Positions 31,372 to 40,746 of a stretch of DNA of 40,746 nucleotides are shown here, piece after piece (position 1 is the first letter of the stretch; the number at the start of each line of letters is the position of its first letter). Source of the stretch: Ectocarpus siliculosus. Taxonomy: Eukaryota; Sar; Phaeophyceae; Ectocarpales; Ectocarpaceae. A program made the translations under genes and the position numbers. Location: assembly GCA_000310025.1 (NCBI GenBank), contig FN649752.1, forward strand, positions 1,815,397 through 1,856,142, read 5' to 3'. The notes beneath the pieces are model-generated. The model made no database searches and was not told the DNA's origin. It saw only the letters and a list, made by a program, of their open reading frames with translations.

Positions 31372-34300
31372 CGCCCTCCCTCCCTCCCTCTTTCGTTCTC
31401 ACTTGGTGGAGATGGTGTTCGACAGGATGGTGCCCGTGGTTCTGTCGAGGTTGTTGATGGGCATCTTCAGGGACACCGGGGTCTTGCTCTCGAGGGCGTC
31501 CTTCGCCTCCTCCATGATCCTAAAGTCTATCCGCTGGTCGATGCCGTGGTCCTGTATCCAAGACAAGACAAGACAAGTCAGCGGGAGCATCGAAGCTTGT
31601 GAGTGAGAGAGAGTGTTGCCTCGGAGAGATGTGTTGGACCTACCTTCCCCAAGTTTTTCGTCTCTTTTTCGAAGGAAATGACATATCAAAAGTCAAGGCG
31701 TTGGGTTAGTCAGCCTTGAAGCACGCGAGAGATTGGCATTCACGAGGCGTGGCAAGCGGCGATCACCGGCACATTCCGCAATCGATCGAATGTAACTCTT
31801 GTACGCTGTTGTTGTTGCTTTTGTTGTTGTTGTTGTTGTCTTCACATTAAACTCGTGTCAGTTGCTGATCCCAAAATCTAGCAAAGACGCGGTCCGTGGT
31901 CACAAAAATGCTAGAGCCATCTCTGTTGTAGAACCACGGTAGAGAGCGAGCACGGTAGTATGATCGTATGGTAGTATGGTAGCATACGAGTGTGTATGTG
32001 AGTGTGAGAAAGAGAGACAAGACTGAAAGACAGACTAGCCACGCGAAAAAAACATGATCAGAAACGAAACAAAAGCAGCAGCAGCAGTAGCTGTCTTGTG
32101 TCAACAGCAGTACAGTACAATAGCTGTCTTGTCTTCGTCAGTCTCTGTCTCTCGCCTGCTCGAAGCTCTTGGAGACGCCAGAGTGGTTCTCGTTGAGAGA
32201 GGTGGCCGGCGTGAGCAGCGCACTCAGGTCGAGCCCTCTGCTCTTGTAGTGGAGCACGTCCGGGTTGATCTCCAGCCTGTCCACGCGGCCGATCATCTCC
32301 TCCACCGACCGGAAGCCCATGGTGGCCATCATCTCCCTGGACGTTCGTGTTTTTCGTGGATGGGGGGAAAGGCCGGATTATACACGTGCATGCCTATACA
32401 GCAGCTGTCGTGAACTAGGCGATGGGCGCGGATGCGGGCGTAGTGCAAGCTGACATGTTTCTCGGTTTTCCTGTGATGACGTGCGTAGAACTTTTGCACT
32501 TGTTGGTGCCGTGATGCCATAGACACGAGAGCGGATTTGCTCGCGTGCACCACTGTCATGGGTACAAAAGAGACATCGAAGCATAAAATCGATTAAATAG
32601 ATACCGGTGTACGAGCAGATTGACGATGAACCCTACCAACCAAATTTATCCAACCCCGCGCTTTGAACACGCTCCCGCTTGAAACACCAACTACTGGCAA
32701 TCAGCGGGAGGCGGGAGAGAGAACATTGGATTCGACGACATGGCGAGATCGATCGCACAAATTTCCATCACCACCACCACACACCCTCGCTCCATGTTTC
32801 CCGGGACGAAACATACTCGTGGAAGCACGGCGTACAACTTCACACAAGACGCTGAAAACACTGTGCAGCCACATCCACACTGACTGCACCACCGCCATCA
32901 CCGCCGGCATGAGCCTCACCTAACCTCCTCGGCCATGAGGTAGAAGAAGTTAACCACGTGCTCGGGCTTGCCCGTGAACTTCTTCCTCAGGATGGGGTCC
33001 TGGGTGGCCACCCCCACGGGGCAGGTGTTCAGGTGGCACTTCCTCATCATGATGCAGCCCATGGCGATTAGAGGGGCCGTCGAGAAGGCGTATTCCTCTG
33101 CCCCAAGAAGGGCCGCGATAACGACATCTCGCCCTGCGTTTTTACAGCAGTTGCGTTCGGCGCACGTGGCCAAGTGAGAGAGTGGCGAAGATGTACCAAC
33201 GCAAATCGCAAGGTGAGTGAACAAAGAGCACACGAAGAAACAGCAGATGGTGACACAGCAACTTGGGGGGGGGTCGTATACGTACACCAACGTGCCGCTG
33301 CTGGACCATCCAGATATGTACAACACGGGCAAAATTATCCTCCCCGTCGACTGGCTTTCGCCATCCAGTAGAGAAGAATAAAAACGTTTTGAGATACACC
33401 ACACACAACCTCCGTCAACACCAACATTAAAAAAAAGCGCAATAGAGATACGGACTGCAAAAACGAAAAAAAAAAGAGCAACCCACAAGATGGCATGACA
33501 TGGCGAAACCAGAAATAAACACCACCATACCACGCCCCCGCCTCCGACACAAGGACTGCCTATGCAAATAATGCAAGGTTATCACGAAAAAGGCTTGAAA
33601 AGACCAGGGAGGGAGCACGCAGACCCAACCCTAACCCCCCAACCCCCATTGGCCGGTTCTATACTTTAATCCAGTATGTTTGCTTGCCCAGAACAACCTG
33701 CGTACCGTATATGACACAAGATAACACACCCCCTGGACCGATTTTCAAAGCTCGATTACTCCACGACGAAGAGGATGCATAAACGAAACAATACATTTTC
33801 GAAAACCTCTCGACGAGACGGTTCCAACGCCGCCGTTTTCGGCGCTGTGACTCTTCCTGCTGTTGAGAAATCGAGCTTTGAAAATCGGCCCAGGGGGGTG
33901 TGTTATCTTGTGTCATATACGGTAGACTACTGTGACACAACAACAACAACAAAAAAGAACGCATTGCCGCACTTCCACTACATGTAGGTTTTTTGTCGCG
34001 CCTTGTACTTGTATTTGTGCTTGGTCACGCACCGTTCTTGAGCTGGCCATCCGTCTGCAGTCGCACGCGCGAGCGAAGGTCGTTGAGGACCAGCGTCTGC
34101 TGCGCCTCCGCCACCCCGAGCTCCCACGGGAGGCCGGCCCCCTTGATGGCCGTCCACACCTTACACAAGCAAAAAAAAAAGAAAGAGGACACGCAGTATG
34201 GTACATGGTAAAGAAACTATGAAAGCTTAGCAGTGACCCGAAGGGTAGCACTGCATAAAAAAAAACAGAAGTTGATAACCAGGGGCAGTGTCGCACCGCC

Positions 34301-36261
34301 CGACAGCTATCCATGCGTTCGATTGTTAAAAAAAAAAGACCATCACACATGTACAGGAAGACGGCACGAGAGCTACGAAACATCGCTGATGAAGGTCAAC
34401 GCTTTCTCGTGACAAGAAAAAAACATACTCATTGAAGAGGCCGAGGCCCCGCATGCATGCGACTGTCAGATTGATCTACACGAGAAACCCTACGACTCGC
34501 ACAAAAACTGTCCTAGCCTTGGGGGGGAAACGTGTGACAAAATACCGGGGGGCTGTCCCCAAGGAGGGACGTTAACCTTGTCTTCCTTACCACTCTTCTC
34601 CTATCATGAGGAAGGCCACACAGGAGGTACTAATAGTCGTGTTCTCCGCCTTCATTCTGACCTGCTGACTGCAATGCAACCCAACCCAAAATTAACACAT
34701 GGCCGGCCACCGGGGGCTGGGCTGGGCGGCAACGGCACTCACCGCTGCGCCGGTCCCTCCGTCGTGCCCGGAGACGGTGATGTGGTCCGCCTTGGCCTTG
34801 GCGACGCCTGCAGCCACCACACCAACGCCCACCTGTAAAAACACAGCATCATCGACGACAGAAGGCACGAAGGCCCGTTGGTGGGACGAAATCATCGGCC
34901 GCAGTCGAGAGCAGGAGAGAGAGAGAGCCAAGAAATACATACCAACAGCGTGAACGAGAGTAGCCAGACGCACAGCAGCAGTGCGGCGCAAGGCACGAGA
35001 AAAGCTTGCTTTTCTTCCTGCAATACCCACCCGCGATGCCTGTGGCGGCATCTGCCTCAAACGAGCAAAGTTGTCAAGGGCCTACCTAGAAAGCTCGCGG
35101 ATGTTGTGCTAACACCCACTCGTACTGCGGCGGGGCGGAAAACGCCCACACAACACAAAGGTAACTAAAGCGCTCGCTCCTCGCCGCAGAGGTAACTGGC
35201 GACCTCCACCATCAGGAGGCGCCGATTAGCCACGCCTACCTACACGTACGCACCTCCGACACTAGCTTGACGGATACCTCCCCCTTGGGGTTGGCGTTCT
35301 TGAGGTCGTGGATCAGCTGTGCCAGGTCCTCGATGGAGTAGATATCATGGTGAGGGGGGGGAGAGATAAGGCCCACCCCCGGAGTCGTGTGTCGGTTCTG
35401 GGCAATGTACTTGGTCACCTGCAAAACAGAAAAAAAAAAAAACATCGATCGATCAGCAAGAAACAGACAGACGATACACACGTAAAACACAAGGATGAGG
35501 GTGTGTGGGCGGGCGGGGGTTGAGGACTCAGACGAGCGTAACGCGCAAACCGAAAGAGTATTACTATGGGAGACATTTGTCGTAAACCAGGGAAAGGGCA
35601 GACAAAGCTCACCGTGGCAGCAGTACATGTGAAGCGTGATCCTCAAAAGCCGAAAATCTCACACGCTTTCCTAGATTGGCGGCGAACGCTGTCCTTCCGT
35701 CTCACCATCATTGTCATGATGGAATTGAGTTTTCAACCTTCATCGTATTTCTTGCACAGCAGTGCCACGAACTATACAACCACCCGGAAGAAATCGTCCA
35801 AATTCCCCCCCTGACACCCAAACCACATTCTAACCCGAAGGCGGGGACCTGCGAGCTTTGCCCTCCCTGGGAACACGCAAAATCACTCCACCCCCCACCG
35901 ATGCTCCGTCCTGTCATGGCCAAACATTAAATACCAACCCCGCGTTCTCCGTCCCGACTTTGCAGGCATGCAAGGTCAACGATCTAGCGACTACGCATGC
36001 ACGGCTATGAGAATACCTCCTTTCGACACACACTCGCCTTGGAGCCGGGGAGCTCGCCGCCCTCTCCAGGCTTGGCCCCCTGCGCCATCTTGATCTGGAT
36101 CTGGTCCGAGTTGGCGAGGTAGTTCGACGTCACGCCGAAACGCCCGGAGGCCACCTGCTTGATCGCCGATCGACGGTTGTCCGTGAAGCGCTCGGCGTCC
36201 TCGCCTCCCTCCCCGGTGTTGGAACGCCCGCCGATCTCGTTCACCTGTCGAACAAAAAACG

Positions 36262-36301
<40 letters not shown>

Positions 36302-39300
36302 CTTCACATTAATAACCGTTCCGTTCTCTCTGTACTACCCAGTGCATTCTTCTCTGGATGTACTATAATAGTCTAACGCTTGACGCGGTCGATTCCCGTG
36401 GTCACAGGCCAACTTACCCTAGAAAGGTACAATACGAAAACAAAATGGACCCGAAGGGTCCGCAAGTCAATAGAAATCAACGACAGACAGTATACATATG
36501 CATATGACAGTTTTCGTGGCTCGGCGGGTTTTTCGGTTTCCGCGACGAAAAAATAACAACGCGGTGCACGCTTGCTAAAAATCATCATACGGAGTATTCC
36601 TTATAGTGGGGGTGGGAGCGTGGTCGCTCATGAGTTGCGCCAAAAAGGGTTACGCAGCAAAAAAAATGCAGACATTGAAAAACATGAGCAACTTATGCGC
36701 AAACCAGAATTTAATAGCAGTTAAGGATTGAGTGCCACGTGCTGAGTACTGGAGTCAGTTGACTCCGTTTCAGGTTCCCTTCCGACGTTCGGTACCGCGA
36801 CCAACACCAGCCGTGAAACCTGCACCTCTGTAACTTTCGAGACTTTCATCACGTCCGTACCTTCCTGCTTGTTTGCTCCCTTGCCAACGTCACCACTCTC
36901 TACTACAGCTGCCTCTCTAGCTGTGTGCGTTTCTTGGGTGAGTGATTTTCTCTCTCTCGTGCTTTTCTCACCGCCTGCGCCAGCGTCTCGTGAGTCTCGC
37001 GCGAGATGGAACCCAGGGACATGGCCCCGGTGTTGAACCGCTTCATGATCTCGCCAACCGGCTCCACCTCCTCCAGGGGAATCGACAGCGACGGCTCGTC
37101 CTTGAACCGAAGAAGACCCCTATTCATAAAAAAAAAAACACCACAGAGAATGTACAGTAGCGGCCGCTTTCACATGGGCAAGTCCGAAAAAAAGAAAAAG
37201 CAGAGTAAAGACTCTAGCGTGCAGCCGTCTTTGGAAGGGCGAAGACGGACAAGACCAGGCTCGTGCGGTGTAGAAAAGGTACAAGGAGGGCGAAGATAAC
37301 GAAAAAAACAAAACGCGTACACACACTCACGCACGAACGTTCTCCGCCGTCTAACCCCACCCTAATTTTTACCCATGTCTTTGAATCATACGGTTACAAA
37401 TGTAGTACCACGGTTGATGCCAGCTAACGCAACGAACGCACGAAAATATTGCGATGCGTACGTATGAGAGTGCTACGGGTGGAGATGAACCGGTCCGAGA
37501 GCAACCTTGTCACGCACCTGAGGGCAACGCGCTCGGTGGCAGAGGTGACAGCGTCCGAGTAGCTCTTGTAAGCTTCGCGAGAGTTGTTTCGCGCGGCCAT
37601 CTGCATGGGGGGGGGGGGGGGGGGGCGCCATTTGCGTTGTGCGTGGCAGACCCAAAATGGTTCCATTGAACGACTGACGTCTGTCTGTTCATTGGTCCGC
37701 CGGTAAGCGCCGTCAATGCAAATTCAAATAATCACACAAAGAGCACAAAAAACAAGCATGATTTCATGGTGTTTTCGTAAGGAAAAAAAAATCGACAGAC
37801 ATGGTCAACCACGCCACGAAGAACCCGACCGACCGAAGGACCAAACGAATGGACGAACGAACGAAAAGACTGACGAACAGCCCAATGATCCACCGAACAA
37901 ACGAACGAACAGAACAGCGAACGGAACGGACCTGGAGGTAGACCATAGTCTCCGGGTTGTTCAGGTGGGCCTCTCCGCCATCGCGGTAGTGGAACTGCCC
38001 GAGGTTGTCGAGGAGCGGCAGGTTCTGCGTGTTCGGCGGGTAGGCCTTCTGGTGGAGGCGGCAGATGTCCATGTAGAGCGACGAGAAGTCCGTGCCCCGG
38101 AGACGGGACGTCGTGCCCGTGAAGCAGCGGTCGACGATCTCGTCCGCCAGACCCACCGCCTCGAACACCTATTATTCATTATTTCGAGAAAATGACGGGG
38201 AGCAGGTTTCGAGATGATGATGATGATGATGATGGGGGGAGTTTTCCACGAAAGCGCGGCGTTATGGTGGCAGGGGAGGAGAGTGTTGGGAACACGGAGG
38301 CAAGCTAGTCATTTCTGCGTGCGTGCCTGCTGCCCGTGATTCTCACGTTGCGGTAGCTCTCTCACGTGTACTGTAACCGCGTCGTGAACACACTGCAAGC
38401 ACGCAGGGTTTTAACTACGCGCTAAGATAGGGAGAAGAACACCGAGATCACGTGCGTGCAGAGAGCAACACTAAAACAAATAACTTGAACTGAAAAAACA
38501 AAATGAAAAAGAAAGCACGACGAAGGAACCCAAAACACGACCAAGACCGCCAGGACGACAGGAACAACCACACCAGCAGCACAGCACACACCTGGGCTCC
38601 CTTGTAGGACTGCAGCGTGGAGATGCCCATCTTGGACATGACCTTGAGGATGCCCTTGGCGACGCTCTTGCGGTAGGCCGAGAACAGGTCCTGGTCGCTG
38701 TAGTCCTCCTTCGCTTTGGCCGACACGAGACCCTCGTTGTTCATCTTCGCGATCGCTTCGTAGGCCATGTAGGGAGCCACGCCGTCGGCGCCGTACCTGT
38801 TTCGAGTGGTAAGAGTATGCATGTGCGCCGCAGTTTTCCAATGGCCGTCGTGGAAGGCAGGGGTGCGGGGTCGGTGGCGGGCAACGGAGGTGTAATGCCA
38901 GCCGCACGCTCGAGAAAGCTCTCCGCGCCCGTATGGTGCCTCAAGGGGACTTCACGACCAATTGCTGTTGTCGAGTGCCAACAAACAACGACTGTTCTTC
39001 TGCGACCTCATACCAGGTACTTGGTATGGTGTGGGATAACACGTGCGCGTGGGGGGACTCGTCCAAAAATATGGGTGGTGGCAGAGTCTTCAAGCCAAGG
39101 CGTGTGCGCGTGTATGGGCGTGTGGTGCCCATTCTCTGCCCTCCTTACCCCCATTCACCAACCACCGACACATCTCATGCGACACGGGTCACCGTTCCTA
39201 CCCCGACCAAAAGGTACGCTACAAGCCGAGGAGCGCGGGGGCACGCAGGGCTCCAGGATAAACGACGTACCCGATGAGGGTGGCCATGTCGTGGACCTCG

Positions 39301-40698
39301 CGCGCGTCGCCCATCTCGGCAAAGATGGCCCCCTTCAGCCGCTGCTTGGTCGTGAGGAGGTGCTGGTGCACCGCCCCTACCGCGAGCAGGGAGGGCACCG
39401 GAAGGCGGTCGGGTCCGGCCAAGCGGTCGGACAGGATCACCGCCTTGACAAAAAAAAAAAAGAAGAAACAAAAAAACAGGACATCAATGCACACGCCACG
39501 AAATTAAAGGACACTACAATATATGCATCCAAGTGATGAGGTGGATGAAGGAACGGGGCAAGAGACGGACAACGTTTGCGACGACACCGGCACGCGAAGC
39601 GGCAGCAGTAGCAGTAGCTCCAGCGCGGTGGCAGCAGCAAAGCAGCAGATAGTAGCAGCCGTATATACGTTGTAGCAGATTGGAGTCGACACCCGGTAGA
39701 CAGTGACCAAACAGCTCAAACGCAAGGGCGAGGAACCGAAGCAGCGACCACTGGCAGACCATCCACCTCTAACACACCAAACCACGGTGGCCCCGAAAAG
39801 GATCGCGATCCATACCCACCTCACCTCCCAGGACACCACAAAACACGTCGTCAACCCCTGCATCACAGCAAGATACATACAACTAAACATCGAGAGTAAC
39901 GACACAACAGGGCACCGTCAGAAAACAAAAACCCAAGCACAAAAAACACGACGGAAACAAATCTGTTTTCCTGGCACAACTCGCGGAAACTGAGGGGGAC
40001 GGCATGACTGAAACGGGACGGGATGGGAAGAAGTAAGGTACGGGACGAGACGGGACGGACCTGGCAGTTGCCGCCGCGAAGGGCTTCCGAGCTCTCCATG
40101 CAGATGTTGTCCAAGGCCTCCATGAGGCCATCGGGGCCTGAGCTGACGGGGAAGGTCGCGTCGAGCACCTGCGTCTTCCATCCCTTGTACTCCGTGTCCT
40201 TCAGAGCCTGTTGACCAATCCAAGAGAATCGAACGGAATACGAGTATGGCACAAGGGGGCACGTGGGTTGTGGAGGGGTGGGTGTGGACATTTGTAAGAC
40301 GCAGACGACGTAGCATACCCGCCACCGGCAAGCAAAAAACTGCAGCAGCAGCATTAGCAGCAGCAGCAGCAGCAAAAAAAACGTCATCAACAATGGCAGC
40401 AACAGCAACAATAACAACAACAGCCAAAATAAAACACTACTACAAGAGAAGCAGCGCAAAGAGATCAGCCAGCAAACCAAGAGCAAACATGGTGCTTGTA
40501 TTGCGGTAGGTAGCAGCAGAGCACGAAACTGCTACATGCACGGACCTGCATCTCCTCGAGCGTGAGGATGGGGTTCTCGACCACCAGGCGGGCGCAGTGC
40601 TCCGGGCCCACCACAAGGCCGTTCGCCTCGGGGCCGACGGGACACACGAGAGACATCACCATCTCCTCACGGATAGGGTCGATGGGGGGGTTGGTCAC
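27660..40698 (-). CDS. Glutamate synthase, NAD(P)H-type, large (alpha) subunit, C-terminal 1,002 codons
   Basis: Twenty minus-strand exons: 40546-40698, 40061-40207, 39271-39443, 38592-38796, 37932-38168, 37518-37600, 36972-37119, 36032-36244, 35254-35418, 34743-34832, 34033-34159, 32920-33133, 32156-32336, 31403-31551, 30845-30947, 30216-30333, 29732-29826, 29214-29342, 28846-29019 and 27660-27764 (TAA). They sum to 3009 nt in one frame. GOGAT converts glutamine plus 2-oxoglutarate to two glutamates. The first exon opens in the central domain ([10 protein letters not shown]); the N-terminal glutaminase domain lies beyond the right edge. The FMN/2-oxoglutarate barrel shows [32 protein letters not shown] and SGHDGGTGA. 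The [3Fe-4S] cysteines are C607, C613 and C618 (window numbering). The beta-helix GXGXG domain follows ([13 protein letters not shown]). Residues such as [18 protein letters not shown] and [15 protein letters not shown] match the NADH type rather than ferredoxin GOGAT. The protein stops 34 codons after the beta-helix ([12 protein letters not shown] ... EEDEEGKS), so no GltD domain is fused. Confidence 0.94.
28403..28541 (+). repeat. Tandem duplication, units of 75 and 64 bp
   Basis: CATACTCAATCAACAAAACA followed by TGAAAAGTGAATACA starts at 28403 and again at 28478. Both units end in CAGAAGTCAGAAAAAGACGG. The first unit has an 11-bp excess in its middle. It lies in the last intron of the glutamate synthase gene, beside the assembly gap. 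Confidence 0.8.
28655..28754. other. Assembly gap of exactly 100 N
   Basis: A fixed-size gap in the last glutamate synthase intron (27765-28845). The sequences on each side look like two copies of one locus read through a poly-G run; see findings. The exon ending at 28846 lies just right of it and is intact. Confidence 0.97.
29421..29664. repeat. Cluster of CAG/CAA triplet tracts in an intron
   Basis: (CAG)n at 29421-29442 and 29518-29544, and mixed CAG/CAA at 29612-29664. All lie in the intron 29343-29731 of glutamate synthase. A smaller CAG/CAA cluster is in the intron at about 40340-40430. Confidence 0.85.
31341..31392. repeat. CT-rich simple repeat
   Basis: A (TC)n run followed by CCCTCCCTCCCTC, in the glutamate synthase intron 30948-31402, just beyond the donor of the exon ending at 31403. 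Confidence 0.85.
31806..31912 (-). repeat. CAA-tailed dispersed repeat, diverged copy 3 (intronic)
   Basis: GTT-rich tail, then TTGTCTTCACATTAA, then after a gap GACGCGGTCCGTGGTCACA, which parallels GACGCGGTCGATTCCCGTGG of the copy at 36261-36490 with the T-loop partly deleted. It lies in the glutamate synthase intron 31552-32155. It is either truncated or much older than the other two. Confidence 0.45.
33705..33922 (-). mobile_element. 218-bp MITE with terminal inverted repeats, copy 2 (intronic)
   Basis: Nearly identical to the reverse complement of 10675-10891, with the same CCGTATATGACACAAG ends and TA flanks at 33703-33704 and 33923-33924. It lies in the glutamate synthase intron 33134-34032 and leaves both neighbouring exons intact. 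The high identity of the copies suggests fairly recent movement. Confidence 0.85.
36261..36490 (-). repeat. CAA-tailed dispersed repeat, copy 2 (intronic)
   Basis: The (GTT)n run at 36261-36300 is the CAA tail on the minus strand. The body to about 36490 matches 468-664 in reverse complement, including the GGACCC-GAA-GGGTCC hairpin (about 36450-36464) and ACGCG-GTCGATT-CCCGT, the tRNA T-arm-like block with one stem mismatch. It lies in the glutamate synthase intron 36245-36971. The tail is longer and purer than in copy 1, which would fit a younger insertion. Confidence 0.75.
37607..37625. repeat. Poly-G tract, poly-C on the gene strand, before an acceptor
   Basis: On the minus strand a 19-nt C run is followed at once by ATGCAG and the exon starting at 37600, so the C run is its polypyrimidine tract. 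Confidence 0.8.
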
Positions 40699-40710
40699 CT
40701 GGATCGTCCG

Positions 40711-40711
<1 letters not shown>

Positions 40712-40746
<35 letters not shown>
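40712..40746. repeat. Poly-G run at the right edge
   Basis: At least 35 G to the window end. On the gene strand it lies directly before CGGACGATCCAG and the exon starting at 40698, as in the other poly-C acceptor tracts. Its real length is unknown, since it may be where sequencing stopped. Confidence 0.7.

Noticed and set aside
31339-31392. Possible CRISPR-like or regularly spaced repeat array
   Set aside because: It is a plain CT simple repeat; no spaced direct repeats occur anywhere in the window.

Overview
The window looks like nuclear DNA of a stramenopile, most likely a brown alga of the Ectocarpus type. The reasons are large intron-rich genes with short exons, many CAG/CTG, CAA and homopolymer-G/C tracts, a protein with a heterokont-style plastid leader, and no operons. 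The species is inferred; nothing in the sequence names it.

Layout. (1) 18-2757 (+): the 3' end of an unrecognised gene, four exons all joined in phase 0. (2) 3106-3996 (+): a Gly/Ser/Asp-rich open frame whose two internal repeats differ almost only at synonymous sites. (3) 3997-11466: about 7.5 kb without a confident gene but with several repeats, a TATA box inside a perfect inverted repeat, and a 217-bp MITE. (4) 11467-11790 (-): first exon of a putative plastid-targeted membrane protein. (5) 13203-20240 (-): a complete six-exon gene for a 1,199-residue protein with an N-terminal PH domain, coiled coil and a long disordered tail. (6) 20654-24264 (+): a complete four-exon gene for a short BAP29/BAP31-like ER membrane protein, divergent from the PH gene across a 413-bp shared promoter. 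(7) 24265-27659: convergent intergenic DNA. (8) 27660-40698 (-): the C-terminal 1,002 codons, in 20 exons, of an NAD(P)H-type glutamate synthase large subunit, running off the right edge.

The genes do not form a pathway. Glutamate synthase is nitrogen assimilation, the BAP31-like protein belongs to the ER, the PH protein is probably a membrane-associated scaffold, and the leader-bearing exon is probably plastid. Exon models were assembled by hand from splice signals, reading phase and family similarity. All three multi-exon models from regions 5, 6 and 8 close in frame (3600, 426 and 3009 nt).

Most notable beyond genes: two inverted copies of a TA-flanked MITE; a CAA-tailed dispersed repeat with three copies, all inside introns and with a tRNA T-arm-like hairpin; a 100-N gap whose two sides appear to be the same DNA read twice, so probably no sequence is missing; and a GC-AG intron in the glutamate synthase gene.
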